A stretch of 64,000 bases of DNA from Phycisphaerales bacterium (GTDB lineage: Bacteria > Planctomycetota > Phycisphaerae > Phycisphaerales > UBA1924), in NCBI GenBank assembly GCA_020847535.1, contig JADLBU010000092.1, positions 1-64,000 on the forward strand, given 5' to 3'. Position numbers and translations under genes: made by a program. A model generated the notes under the pieces. The model was not told the origin of the DNA. It searched no databases and saw nothing but the letters and a program-made list of their open reading frames with translations. Shown here piece after piece: positions 44,549 through 52,553 of the stretch; position 1 is the first letter of the stretch, and every line of letters starts with the position of its first letter.

Positions 44549-44928
44549 TCAGCAGCCGGCCTTGAAGGCAATGACAAACGTGACAAAGTCATCGAGATCC
44601 ACGAAGCCGGATTCATCGAAGTCGGCCTCGTCGATGCCGGCCTCGAAGGCGGTGGTGAAGGCGGTGAAATCGTCGGTGTCGACAAAGCCGGTCTGGTCGA
44701 AGTCGGCGATGCATGAGGCGAGCATGAGCCCGGTGTCGGCGCCGGGAGTGCGCTCGAGGTCGAGCCCGATCGGCAGGCCGGCGTGCTCGGCGAGGCAGAC
44801 GACCGTGTCGGTGCGTCCGGTCAGGTGCCGGAGAGGTGGACTTCGGATGTCTGCGCCCGAGTTGCGGGGCAGAGGGCTACCGCCGTCAACAGAACCGCTC
44901 CGATCGCACGACGATGCGGCATCTCCAT
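44549..44928 (-). pseudogene. small secreted protein with GC-type dockerin, frameshifted
   Basis: ATG 44928 opens a good signal peptide (MEMPHRRAIGAVLLTAVALC, cleavage after TRA), but that frame meets a TGA after 35 codons. Near 44832-44838 a one-base shift leads into a frame with CLAEHAGLPIGLDLERT and then a C-terminal dockerin-like domain. This has two calcium-loop repeats, ADFDQTGFVDTDDFTAFTTA and ADFDESGFVDLDDFVTFVIA, and ends AGC. Planctomycete proteins with this final Gly-Cys dockerin are thought to be surface-anchored. Together they make a protein of about 126 residues with almost no body between signal and dockerin, so it is probably a decayed or mis-sequenced gene. Confidence 0.6.
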
Positions 44929-45228
44929 GATCCGGTCTCCGTATGTCTTGGCGGACTCCCCCGCGCCGGTAAGGCCTGATCGATCTCCCCGCACCGCATG
45001 CCGCGATCAATGGCCCCCCGCGGCGGCGATGTCGACAGTTTTCCCCCGCTCCAACCCCCGTCGGCGATGTCCGCGGGGGACTCCTGTATTGCATCTGCCG
45101 GCGGTAACTTTACAAACTTATCAGGTCACCACCCGAGCAATGATTCTGGCCCCGATCCCCGGCTGTTACCTAGGATACCTGTCCGCCGCCTGGCGGCGAA
45201 CGCTGACATTTTCCGTACAAGGACCGAC
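44929..45228. other. divergent region before pdhA
   Basis: These 300 bases separate the dockerin gene from pdhA. There is one AT-richer patch (TAACTTTACAAACTTATCAG, about 45107-45126) that could belong to a promoter. I cannot define hexamers and see no repeats. Confidence 0.45.
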
Positions 45229-46386
45229 ATGCCCACGACGCTCGACACGCCGGCCCGTTCCGCACCCAACTACACGATCTCGGCGAAGCTTCCTGATGAG
45301 ATGCTCATCAAGTGGCTGTACGACATGATGCTGATCCGCGAGTTCGAGAACCGCTGCGCGCAGGCGTATCAGCAGGCCAAGATCGGCGGGTTCTGCCACC
45401 TGTACATCGGTCAGGAGGCGGTCGCGGTCGGCACGATCGCAGCGCTCAATCCCGACGATCCGATCGTGCATGCGTACCGGGACCATGGCCACGCGCTGGC
45501 GCGCGGGATGGATCCCAAGGTGTGCATGGCGGAGATGTTCGGCAAGTCGACCGGGTGCGCCAAGGGCAAGGGCGGGTCGATGCACATGTTCGACAAGCCG
45601 CACTGGTTCTTCGGCGGTCACGGGATCGTCGGGGCGCAGACGCCGCTGGGGACGGGGCTGGCGTTCGCGGCCAAGTACGAGCTTGAGGTTCTGGGCAAGG
45701 CGCTGCCGAATCCCGGCGTGAAGGATGGGGATCCGGCGAAGAAGAAGGTGGCGCTGGCGTACCTGGGGGATGGAGCGCTGAACCAGGGCGCGCTGCACGA
45801 GGCGATGAACCTCGCGGGGCTGTTCTCGATCCCCGTGATCTACATCGTCGAGAACAACGGGTACTCGATGGGCACCAGCATCGAGCGCGGCACGACGATG
45901 GCGCACGACCTGATGGTCAAGCCCAAGGCGTATGGGATTGAAGGTCGCGTGATCGACGGGCTGGATGTCATGGAGCTGTACGACAAGTTCAAGCCGCTGG
46001 TGGATGCCTGCCGCGATGAGCAGCGCCCGGCGTTCGTGGACCTGAAGACGTACCGGTACCTGGGCCACTCGATGTCGGACCCGCAGAAGTACCGCACGAA
46101 GGAAGAGGTCGAGCAGTTCAAGCAGCGCGACTCGATCGACCGGCTCGCCGCCCACCTGATGAACGAGCGCAAGAACGCCCGCGGAGAGGCGACCCTGAGC
46201 GAGCAGCGGTTCATGGACATGCAGGCACAGATCAAGAAAATCTGCCTGGAATCAATCGAGTTCGCTGAGAACTCCCCGATCCCGGATGTGGAGGCGGAGC
46301 TGTACAGCGATGTGCTGGTGAATCCGCAGCCGAACATGAGCCCGATGCGGGATTACACGCACGGGGCGAAGAATCCGCTGCTGTAG
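45229..46386 (+). CDS. pdhA: pyruvate dehydrogenase E1 component, alpha subunit
   Basis: E1-alpha and E1-beta together decarboxylate pyruvate with thiamine diphosphate and pass the acetyl group to E2. The 385-residue protein shows MLIREFENRCAQAYQQ, YRDHGHALARG, MHMFDK, GGHGIVGAQTPLGTGLAFA, and the ThDP-binding GDGALNQGALHEAMNLA to VENN segment (GDG-x-NN type). The phosphorylation-loop region YRYLGHSMSDPQKYR is also conserved. ATG 45229 has AAGGA upstream. The beta subunit gene is usually next; here two small unknown genes and hicBA follow, so the partner must lie outside the window. Confidence 0.92.
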   Translation: MPTTLDTPARSAPNYTISAKLPDEMLIKWLYDMMLIREFENRCAQAYQQAKIGGFCHLYIGQEAVAVGTIAALNPDDPIVHAYRDHGHALARGMDPKVCMAEMFGKSTGCAKGKGGSMHMFDKPHWFFGGHGIVGAQTPLGTGLAFAAKYELEVLGKALPNPGVKDGDPAKKKVALAYLGDGALNQGALHEAMNLAGLFSIPVIYIVENNGYSMGTSIERGTTMAHDLMVKPKAYGIEGRVIDGLDVMELYDKFKPLVDACRDEQRPAFVDLKTYRYLGHSMSDPQKYRTKEEVEQFKQRDSIDRLAAHLMNERKNARGEATLSEQRFMDMQAQIKKICLESIEFAENSPIPDVEAELYSDVLVNPQPNMSPMRDYTHGAKNPLL

Positions 46387-46410
46387 GGTTTCGTTCCGAA
46401 GGAAGAGCCT

Positions 46411-46653
46411 GTGACCGTCGATCGCCTGAAAGAAGCAATTCGCTCCGAGCCGTTCCGGGCGTTCCGCCTGCACATGGGAAGCAGGCGGGCGATCGAAGTG
46501 CGACATCCCGAACTGATCTCGATCTCACCGAGCGGGCGAACTGCCGTGGTATTTGGGAAGAACGATGCGCATGAGATCGTGGATGTCTTTCTGATCCAGT
46601 CGGTCGGGCCACTCAAACACGGTGCGAGATCTGGACGACGCAAGTCGGCATGA
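46411..46653 (+). CDS. small conserved protein of unknown function
   Basis: The 80-residue product starts at GTG 46411 behind AAGGAAGAG. It has the form MTVDRLKEAIRSEPFRAFRL, then MGSRRAIEVRHPELISISPS, GRTAVVFGKNDAHEIVDVFL, a compact alpha-beta protein. I recognise the pattern as a common small family, often in variable regions next to toxin-antitoxin or orphan genes, without a known function. It begins 24 bases after pdhA and ends 13 bases before the next gene, so it may be read through from pdhA. Confidence 0.6.
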   Translation: MTVDRLKEAIRSEPFRAFRLHMGSRRAIEVRHPELISISPSGRTAVVFGKNDAHEIVDVFLIQSVGPLKHGARSGRRKSA

Positions 46654-46666
46654 GGAGTTCGCAGAA

Positions 46667-47110
46667 ATGCCAACAAGCGATAGTCAAGTCGTTGAAGAAC
46701 TGGCACGTCTTCGGATCGAGCTTGCTCAAGTCAGGGCGCACGGCCGTGGCTTGGAAGAGCAAATCCACAATCTTGAGGCAAGTCTCGATTTTCCAGAAGC
46801 AGTCACCTTTGACTTCAACGGGAAGAAGATCAAGGTGCATACCGCGGACTACTTGCATATCCCGCTCAAGGACGAGGAACGCCAACGGGCTGAGGATTTT
46901 GAACTCAGCGTTCGCCGCATCCCAGGTGCATGGGGCCAGTTCTCGCAGATGAGTTTCACGAGAATACGGGCGGCCTGGAAGAATCAGCTGCCGCACTTCG
47001 ACCTCATCCGTTCGACGGTCGAGCAGTTCTGCCAGGTCCAGCGCAAGACAACATCGCGCCTGTCGCCCTCTGCAAGCGCATCCGAGGAAGATGTCAATAC
47101 CCAGGATTGA
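46667..47110 (+). CDS. hypothetical protein with N-terminal coiled coil
   Basis: I do not recognise this 147-residue protein. ATG 46667 follows GAGGAG, the stop of the previous gene being within that element. Residues 5-40 have heptads (VVEELARLRIELAQVRAHGR) that suggest a coiled coil. The rest contains AVTFDFNGKKIKVHTADYLH and a possible basic patch. Its codon use and lower G+C are unlike those of the housekeeping neighbours, in line with the hicBA genes that follow. Confidence 0.5.
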   Translation: MPTSDSQVVEELARLRIELAQVRAHGRGLEEQIHNLEASLDFPEAVTFDFNGKKIKVHTADYLHIPLKDEERQRAEDFELSVRRIPGAWGQFSQMSFTRIRAAWKNQLPHFDLIRSTVEQFCQVQRKTTSRLSPSASASEEDVNTQD

Positions 47111-47129
47111 AGCAACGCTACAATCACCC

Positions 47130-47354
47130 ATGGCGCGTTCCAAATCACAGCTCCGAGAGTTCAATGTGGTAATCGAGCGGGATGGCGACGGCTGGTACGT
47201 CGGCTCGGTTCCTGAATTGGCGGGCTGCCACACGCAGGCCAAGTCGCTCGATGCGCTGATGCTACGAATTCGTGAGGTTATCTCGCTTTGTCTGGAAGTG
47301 CAGGATGTCAAGGGATCTCCGCAGTTCATAGGCGTGCAGCGTATCGCCGTCTGA
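47130..47354 (+). CDS. hicB: HicB family antitoxin
   Basis: HicB neutralises the HicA mRNA interferase and represses the operon. The 74-residue protein is the short form: FNVVIERDGDGWYVGSVPEL followed by AGCHTQAKSLDALMLRIREV, the degraded RNase H-like fold of HicB. The usual C-terminal DNA-binding domain is not present, so repression may come from elsewhere. ATG 47130 is preferred; a start at 47091 would overlap the previous gene. hicB precedes hicA here, an order seen in a good part of these systems. Confidence 0.85.
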   Translation: MARSKSQLREFNVVIERDGDGWYVGSVPELAGCHTQAKSLDALMLRIREVISLCLEVQDVKGSPQFIGVQRIAV

Positions 47355-47365
47355 TTCGATGCGCC

Positions 47366-47593
47366 ATGGCAAAGGTCCCCAATCTCAGCGGCAAGTCCAT
47401 CATCAAGTCACTTTCGAGGGCAGGCTTCGTCGTCGTGCGAATCAAGGGCAGCCACCACTTTGTCCGCCACCCAGATGGCCGATCGACCGTTGTGCCGGTG
47501 CATGCCGGTGAGAGCATTGGCCCGGGTTTGCTCCTCAAGATCCTCGCTGATTGTGAACTCACCAGAGAAGAGCTTCGCATGCTGATGAAGTAG
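47366..47593 (+). CDS. hicA: HicA family toxin (mRNA interferase)
   Basis: The 75-residue protein has the double-stranded RNA-binding-like fold of HicA toxins, which cleave mRNA independently of the ribosome. The family's sequence is clear: LSGKSIIKSLSRAGFVVVRI, then KGSHHFVRHPDG with the catalytic His in GSHH, and VVPVHAGESIGPGLLLKILA. The gene starts 11 bases after hicB, so they form one transcription unit. All essential residues are present, so the pair is probably active. Confidence 0.92.
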   Translation: MAKVPNLSGKSIIKSLSRAGFVVVRIKGSHHFVRHPDGRSTVVPVHAGESIGPGLLLKILADCELTREELRMLMK

Positions 47594-47716
47594 CCGAGAA
47601 TCCTCGGCGCGCGAAGACCACGGTCCGGATTGCGGCGGTTTGAACCGATAGCATTTCCCATGAACCTTGCCTCACTCGTTGCCGCCGTCATCTTGATTGC
47701 CCAGCCAGCGTCCACA

Positions 47717-48670
47717 ATGAAGGCGATCCGGATCCACAAGTTCGGCGGGGCGGACCAGCTTACGTACGAGGATGCCCCCAAGCCCGAGGCGAGCGTGGGG
47801 CAGGTGCTCGTCAAGGTGCATGCGGCGGGGGTCAATCCCGTCGATTACAAGATCCGCAACGGCATGTTCGGAGCCGGCAAGTTCCCGATGACGCTGGGGT
47901 TTGATGTCAGCGGGACGGTCGAGGAGGTCGGGCAGGATGCGAGCCGGTTCAAGGCGGGCGATTCGGTGTACTCATACCTGCCATTGACCGCCGGCGGCGG
48001 GTATGCCGAGTACGTGGCTGTTCCCGCATCGGCCGTTGCGATCAAGCCGAATTCGCTCGACCACGCGGCCGCCGCCGCCGTCCCGCTCGCTGCGCTCACC
48101 GCCTGGCAGGCGCTCTTCGACAAGGCCGGCCTCAAGGAAGGCCAGTCTGTGCTCATCCACGGCGCTGCGGGCGGAGTCGGGCACTTCGCGGTCCAGTTCG
48201 CCAAGGCCAAGGGGGCAAAGGTGCTGGCGACCGCCTCGGCGGATCACCACGAGTTTCTCAAGACCCTCGGCACCGATGTCATCATCGACTACAAGACCCA
48301 GAAGTTCGAGGAGTTCGCCAAGGATGTCGATGTCGTGCTCGACACCGTCGGCGGTGAGACGCAGGCGCGGTCGATCGGCGTCATCAAGAAGGATGGGTTC
48401 CTGGTCTCTATCGTCGGACAGCCGAACCCCGCGAAGCTCAAGGAGGCTGGCATCCGCGGTACGGGGTTTCTTGTCCAGCCGAACGCCGATCAGCTCAAGG
48501 AGATCGCCGCGCTCATCGATGGAGGCAAGGTCAAGCCTCACGTGACCAAGGTCTTCCCGCTGGCAGAAGCCGCGCAAGCGCACGCGAAGATCGAGGAGGG
48601 CCACACCCAAGGCAAGATCGTGCTCGAGGTGATCCCAGGGAGCGCTTCCGCGCCCGCCGTGAAGAAGTGA
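47717..48670 (+). CDS. NADP-dependent zinc-free alcohol dehydrogenase/quinone reductase
   Basis: The 317-residue protein belongs to the medium-chain dehydrogenase/reductase family, quinone reductase branch. It has the N-terminal GroES-like domain (VKVHAAGVNPVDYKIRNGMF), LGFDVSGTVEEVGQDA, and the NADPH-binding loop VLIHGAAGGVGHFAVQFAKA with AxxGVG. The catalytic zinc Cys is lacking, as in QOR and crotonase-type reductases. The substrate is an enone or quinone by family. ATG 47717 is taken as start because family proteins begin MKAIRIHKFGG. An in-frame ATG at 47660 would add a hydrophobic, signal-like extension (MNLASLVAAVILIAQPAST), which would place the enzyme outside. Confidence 0.85.
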   Translation: MKAIRIHKFGGADQLTYEDAPKPEASVGQVLVKVHAAGVNPVDYKIRNGMFGAGKFPMTLGFDVSGTVEEVGQDASRFKAGDSVYSYLPLTAGGGYAEYVAVPASAVAIKPNSLDHAAAAAVPLAALTAWQALFDKAGLKEGQSVLIHGAAGGVGHFAVQFAKAKGAKVLATASADHHEFLKTLGTDVIIDYKTQKFEEFAKDVDVVLDTVGGETQARSIGVIKKDGFLVSIVGQPNPAKLKEAGIRGTGFLVQPNADQLKEIAALIDGGKVKPHVTKVFPLAEAAQAHAKIEEGHTQGKIVLEVIPGSASAPAVKK

Positions 48671-48698
48671 TTCGGGGATGTAATGCCGGCGAGCCCAG

Positions 48699-49508
48699 AT
48701 GCTGCTGATCGATGCCTACAACGTGCTGCTGGTGCCGGGTGTGCTTCCGCCGCGGCTGGCGGGTCTTGAGCTTGATGGCCTGATCCGCCTCCTGGGTATC
48801 TCGCGGTACGCTCGCCAGCGCATCGTGCTGGTGTGCGATGGGGAGCCCAGGGGATTCAGGCCTGACTTTGTTTCCTCGACGGCTCGCGTGGTCGCGAGCA
48901 GCGCTGGGGAAGCACGCTCATCCCCCACCCGCAAGCCCGCGGACCTGCGAGTGGTCTACGCCGGTTCCGACAGGGATGCCGATTCGGTGATCGAGGACAT
49001 GCTGGAGCGGGATTCGGCAGCGCGGCGATGGACCGTGGTTTCCGGGGATCGCCGCATCCAGCGTGCGGCGGCCCGCGCGAGGGCTTCTTCGCTCTCCAGC
49101 GAGGCGTTCCTGCGGCAACTGGCATTCGATGAGTCTCGGCCGCTGCCAACTCTGGATCCGACGCTGCGGGATCGAATCCCCCTGGGGCGAAGCGATGTCG
49201 AGGATTGGATGCGTGAGTTCCAGATCGAAGCCGGAGAAGCGCCGGCGCTGCGCGCGGCGCCCAGGGTCGAACCTGTGATGCCGCCGCCTGTGCCCTCTTC
49301 GTTCCAACACCTGTCCGCAGGGGCGATCCCGCGCCATACGCCACAGCAGCGAGCTGCGAGTGCCGGAACCTCGAAATTACCGCAGAATCCGGCCAAGCCG
49401 GTCGAGGTGGACCCTGTCCTGCGTGAGCTGTTGCGTGAAATCCCGGGAATCATTCGTCTGGAAGACCTGGACATGTCGCGGTGGCTGGACACCGACCCTC
49501 CCGGCTAG
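48699..49508 (+). CDS. NYN domain (YacP/Rae1-like) RNA-binding protein
   Basis: The 269-residue protein starts with a NYN (PIN-like) nuclease domain of about 150 residues. Its acidic residues are visible in LLIDAYNVLL (Asp), VYAGSDRDADSVIEDML (Asp/Glu cluster) and VVSGDRRIQRAAA (Asp), which form the Mg2+ site. Bacterial relatives (YacP, Rae1) cut mRNA on the ribosome or process RNA. The C-terminal 110 residues are Pro/Ala-rich and end in a short helical element (VLRELLREIPGIIRLEDLDM). The sequence directly after the gene starts a STAS gene 83 bases away. Confidence 0.78.
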   Translation: MLLIDAYNVLLVPGVLPPRLAGLELDGLIRLLGISRYARQRIVLVCDGEPRGFRPDFVSSTARVVASSAGEARSSPTRKPADLRVVYAGSDRDADSVIEDMLERDSAARRWTVVSGDRRIQRAAARARASSLSSEAFLRQLAFDESRPLPTLDPTLRDRIPLGRSDVEDWMREFQIEAGEAPALRAAPRVEPVMPPPVPSSFQHLSAGAIPRHTPQQRAASAGTSKLPQNPAKPVEVDPVLRELLREIPGIIRLEDLDMSRWLDTDPPG

Positions 49509-49591
49509 CGCCGAACCCGCGCGATTCACACGTTGCCTTTGCAACCCGGGGCTGCTCCATTCGACCACTTGGTGGAGATGGAGGTTTAGCC

Positions 49592-50080
49592 ATGTTCGAA
49601 ACACTCGTCGGGGAAAATGGGCTTGGGGAGTGGGGAGACTTGTTGGGTGCGTGGGGGGGGTGGGGGTTTGCCGGGGTTCTTGGCCTGGCGAGCATCCTGG
49701 GAACCACCGTCCTCGCGAGCTTCAACAACGTGGGCACCATGGTTCGCCGGCGCCCGATCTCCGATCGGACACTGGAACCAGGGGACCGCATCATTCGGCT
49801 CGCGACGGACATGACCGACCCGCAGGCGATCGAGCGCCTGATCGGGCAGGTCACGGCCGCGCTGGGACGGGGGGTCACGGCAACCGTGATCGACTGCCAG
49901 GCCGTGATCCAGGTCGATAGCTGTGCGGTTGCCGCCCTGGTGCAGATCGCCAAGCGCATCCACGCGGTCCGATCCCATGCACGGCTCACGGGAGTCAGTG
50001 GCAAGCTGGCACGGTTGCTGGAGATCTACCGGCTTATCCCGGTGCTCCAGCGGGCCGGCGTCTCGGTCGAGATGGTCTGA
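49592..50080 (+). CDS. membrane-associated STAS domain protein
   Basis: The 162-residue protein has one hydrophobic helix (residues 23-45, GFAGVLGLASILGTTVLASF) and a cytoplasmic STAS-like domain (about 62-160). The latter shows RIIRLATDMTDPQAIERLIG, ATVIDCQAVIQVDSCAVAAL and the terminal LLEIYRLIPVLQR. STAS domains act in anti-sigma-factor antagonists and in sulphate transporters; the serine at DSCA is in the place of the phosphorylatable Ser, so a role in a regulatory switch is possible. ATG 49592 follows GAGGT. A G-rich stretch in the first 30 codons could fold into a G-quadruplex. Confidence 0.72.
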   Translation: MFETLVGENGLGEWGDLLGAWGGWGFAGVLGLASILGTTVLASFNNVGTMVRRRPISDRTLEPGDRIIRLATDMTDPQAIERLIGQVTAALGRGVTATVIDCQAVIQVDSCAVAALVQIAKRIHAVRSHARLTGVSGKLARLLEIYRLIPVLQRAGVSVEMV

Positions 50081-50200
50081 CCGGGGGCAATTGCCGCAGT
50101 TGCACGGGCTGCGAGCGATCGCGGCCCGTTTCCTTCCCGGTGGTCTTCAAACGGCTATTCTCCCGGTCTGTGCTCAGCCAGCCCCTCGGGAGCCACGCCC

Positions 50201-50989
50201 TTGTCCCAACGCAAGCCTTATGTCGGCGGCAACTGGAAGATGAACACCAACCGCAATACCGCGGCCGAATTGGCACGCGGGGTTGTCGATGGCCTCCGGG
50301 ATGTCTCCAACGTCGATGTCGCGGTATTCCCGCCCTTCCCGTACCTGCTCGCCGTGCGGGCGATCCTGCGGGACCGCAGCTCATCGATCAAGCTCGGCGC
50401 TCAGGATTGCTACCACAAGCCCGACGGCGCGTTCACGGGAGAGGTCTCGATCGAGATGCTCAAGGACTGCGGCGTCGAGGTCATCCTCTGCGGGCACTCG
50501 GAGCGCCGGCACGTGCTTGGAGAGACCGATGCGGTCGTCAACGAGAAGCTCCGCGCCGTCTTGGATGGCGGGCTGGAGGCGATCTTGTGTGTAGGGGAAA
50601 CGCTGGACGAGCGGATCGCCGGGCACACCGACCCGGTCAATCAGCGCCAGGTACGGGCAGCGCTCTCGGATGTGACGGGTGACCAGATCTCCCGTGTGAC
50701 GATCGCGTACGAGCCGGTGTGGGCGATCGGGACGGGCAAGACGGCGACCCCGGAGGATGCCCAGGATGTCCAAGCCAAGATCCGCAAGCTGATCGCGGGG
50801 ATGTACGGCGCGGACACCGCCGAGCGCATGCGCATCATGTACGGCGGATCGGTGAAGCCCTCGAACGCCAGCGAACTGTTCAAGGGGACGGATATCGATG
50901 GCGGGCTCATCGGCGGCGCTTCGCTGAAGGTCAGTGAGTTTGCGCCGATCGTCCGGGCGGCATCCGCGGTGGCTCGCGGGCAGGCCTGA
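50201..50989 (+). CDS. tpiA: triose-phosphate isomerase
   Basis: TpiA interconverts dihydroxyacetone phosphate and glyceraldehyde-3-phosphate. The 262-residue protein has every family mark: GGNWKMN (substrate Asn and Lys), LGAQDCYHKPDGAFTGE, VILCGHSERRHVLGE (electrophilic His), the catalytic Glu in AYEPVWAIGTGKTATPE, and the phosphate-binding IMYGGSVKPSNA and DGGLIGGASL. Translation starts at TTG 50201, preceded by CGGGAG; no ATG lies before GGNWKM. It gives substrate to the gpsA reaction far upstream, but the two are not linked genetically. Confidence 0.96.
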   Translation: MSQRKPYVGGNWKMNTNRNTAAELARGVVDGLRDVSNVDVAVFPPFPYLLAVRAILRDRSSSIKLGAQDCYHKPDGAFTGEVSIEMLKDCGVEVILCGHSERRHVLGETDAVVNEKLRAVLDGGLEAILCVGETLDERIAGHTDPVNQRQVRAALSDVTGDQISRVTIAYEPVWAIGTGKTATPEDAQDVQAKIRKLIAGMYGADTAERMRIMYGGSVKPSNASELFKGTDIDGGLIGGASLKVSEFAPIVRAASAVARGQA

Positions 50990-51154
50990 TCGGAGTTCCA
51001 TCTGTAATGGGTGTTCCGTGTGCGCCGGCGAGCAGTGCCGGGGGTATTGCATTTGGCTTGCATGTCGGTTGGCCTTTGTGGGCTGTGAATCGGACATCAC
51101 CCTTGGCGAACCGGCAATTCCGCCGGTGTTCCTTGTGGCGGGAGGTGTCCAGCG

Positions 51155-52021
51155 ATGCGGAATCGGATCAACTCGATGGCGGTGGCGATCGTTGTGCTTG
51201 CGGGTGCTGCGCAGGCGCTTGCCGCCGAGCCGCCAAAGTGCCCGGATCCCAAGCCGGTCGCCAAGCAGACCGTGGGCAAGGAGTCGTCCAAGCAGAAGGC
51301 GGGGGACAAGTCCGCCGCCAGTGATGCGGGTGCCGCGATCGAGCAGCTTGCCGCATCGAACCCTGAGATCCAGAAGCTGCTCGGCAAGGCTGCCGCGGGC
51401 ACCGCTGCGGCCGGGAGCGATGGGAATGCGGGGGTTCGCAGTTTCGGCAAGGGGCGAGCGGGAAAGGCAAAGGCCCAGGCGAATGCTGCGAAGCAGGCGC
51501 CGGCCGATGATGCTGAGGACAAGCTGCTCGCGGCGATCAATGCGCTTGAGGGCGAGCAGGGACAGGCCGTGATGGCCGAAGGGGAACAGGCAGGGCATGC
51601 GGGTGCTGCGGTTGATGCGTCGGGAGAACCGGTGAAGGCCGCGCAGCTCATGTCCAGGGGCTCGCAGGCCAAGCAATCGATCGTGTTCCGCAGCAATCGA
51701 GCCGACAGGATCGCCAAGCAAAGGAACGAGAGGATCGCCCGGTCGGAGAAGAGCGCCCGGTTGGAGAGAGAGAAGTCCGCGAGCGCTGGACCAGGTTCCA
51801 GCGCCGCGGGGAACAGCCCGGTGGCGGGGGAGAAGTCGGGGAGCGCGCCGGCTGCCAAGGGGCAGCCTGGCAAGTCGCAGAAGATCCCCAAGGCCCCCGC
51901 GCCGAAGTCATCTGCCGCGAAGGGTTCGGTCAAGGGGATCAAGGCCGCCAAGCCGGGGAGCGCTGCGCAGGCGGCGGCCGCCGCGCAGGCGCAGCCGAGT
52001 GGCAAGGAGGTCAGGCATTGA
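51155..52021 (+). CDS. exported Ala/Lys/Gly-rich low-complexity protein
   Basis: The 288-residue product has a signal peptide (MRNRINSMAVAIVVLAGAAQ, cleavage after ALAA or nearby). The rest is of low complexity, with many Ala, Gly, Lys and Ser, one Cys (CPDPKP) and no hydrophobic core. Helical segments such as DEDKLLAAINALEGEQGQAV are possible; the middle has basic clusters (NRADRIAKQRNERIARSEKS). It would be highly basic and largely disordered, suited to binding nucleic acid or polysaccharide. ATG 51155 has GGGAGG. A terminator follows, so the gene is transcribed alone. The function is unknown. Confidence 0.6.
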   Translation: MRNRINSMAVAIVVLAGAAQALAAEPPKCPDPKPVAKQTVGKESSKQKAGDKSAASDAGAAIEQLAASNPEIQKLLGKAAAGTAAAGSDGNAGVRSFGKGRAGKAKAQANAAKQAPADDAEDKLLAAINALEGEQGQAVMAEGEQAGHAGAAVDASGEPVKAAQLMSRGSQAKQSIVFRSNRADRIAKQRNERIARSEKSARLEREKSASAGPGSSAAGNSPVAGEKSGSAPAAKGQPGKSQKIPKAPAPKSSAAKGSVKGIKAAKPGSAAQAAAAAQAQPSGKEVRH

Positions 52022-52060
52022 TTGACCTACATCCGCATCGTGCTGTATGAACGCTGATCA

Positions 52061-52086
52061 AGCCCCGCCTTCGCGCGGGGCTTTTC
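52061..52086 (+). terminator. Rho-independent terminator
   Basis: AGCCCCGC (52061-52068) pairs with GCGGGGCT (52075-52082) across a 6-base loop, then TTTT begins with the last stem base. It lies 40 bases after the low-complexity protein gene and just before the convergent VOC gene. Confidence 0.88.
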
Positions 52087-52105
52087 ATTGACGGCGAACA
52101 TCGTC

Positions 52106-52465
52106 TCAACCCGGATCCTGTCCCCAGACCGCAAGCTCATTGCCCGCCGGATCCCGGAAGTGGAATCGCCGTCCGCCCGGGAAGCTGAAGATCTCCTTGG
52201 TGATGCGTCCACCGGAGGCGATCACTGCGCGGAGGGTCTCTTCGAGGTTGTCGGAGTACAGCACGACCAGCACCCCGCGCTTGCGGCCCTCATCGTCCTC
52301 GGTGATCCCGCCGGTGAGGCGGCCATCCTCGAAGCTGGTGTAGTCGGGGCCGTAGTCGGTCCACTTCCAGCCGAAGACACCGGAGTAGAAGTCCTTGGAT
52401 GCGGCGGTGCTGGCAGCACCCAGCTCGATGTAGTCGATGCGGTGGTGGTTGATCTTCGAGCTCAT
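52106..52465 (-). CDS. VOC family (glyoxalase-like) protein
   Basis: The 119-residue protein is one vicinal-oxygen-chelate unit with paired beta-alpha-beta-beta-beta modules. Visible are RIDYIELGAASTAASKDFY and VFGWKWTDYGPDYTSFEDG in module 1, then GVLVVLYSDNLEETLRAVIA, GRRFHFRDPAGNELAVWGQD in module 2, with the metal-ligand Glu in NELAVW. Single-domain members work as dimers; they include dioxygenases, antibiotic-resistance proteins and unknowns. The ligand cannot be chosen from sequence. The gene is divergent from mqnC. Confidence 0.85.
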   Translation of the reverse strand: MSSKINHHRIDYIELGAASTAASKDFYSGVFGWKWTDYGPDYTSFEDGRLTGGITEDDEGRKRGVLVVLYSDNLEETLRAVIASGGRITKEIFSFPGGRRFHFRDPAGNELAVWGQDPG

Positions 52466-52553
52466 GTTGACATCCTACCATTTACCTGACAAATTGACAA
52501 GCGGAGCGCCGTTTCTTAGTTTTCAATACTCGCTGAAACGCCTATTCTTGGCG

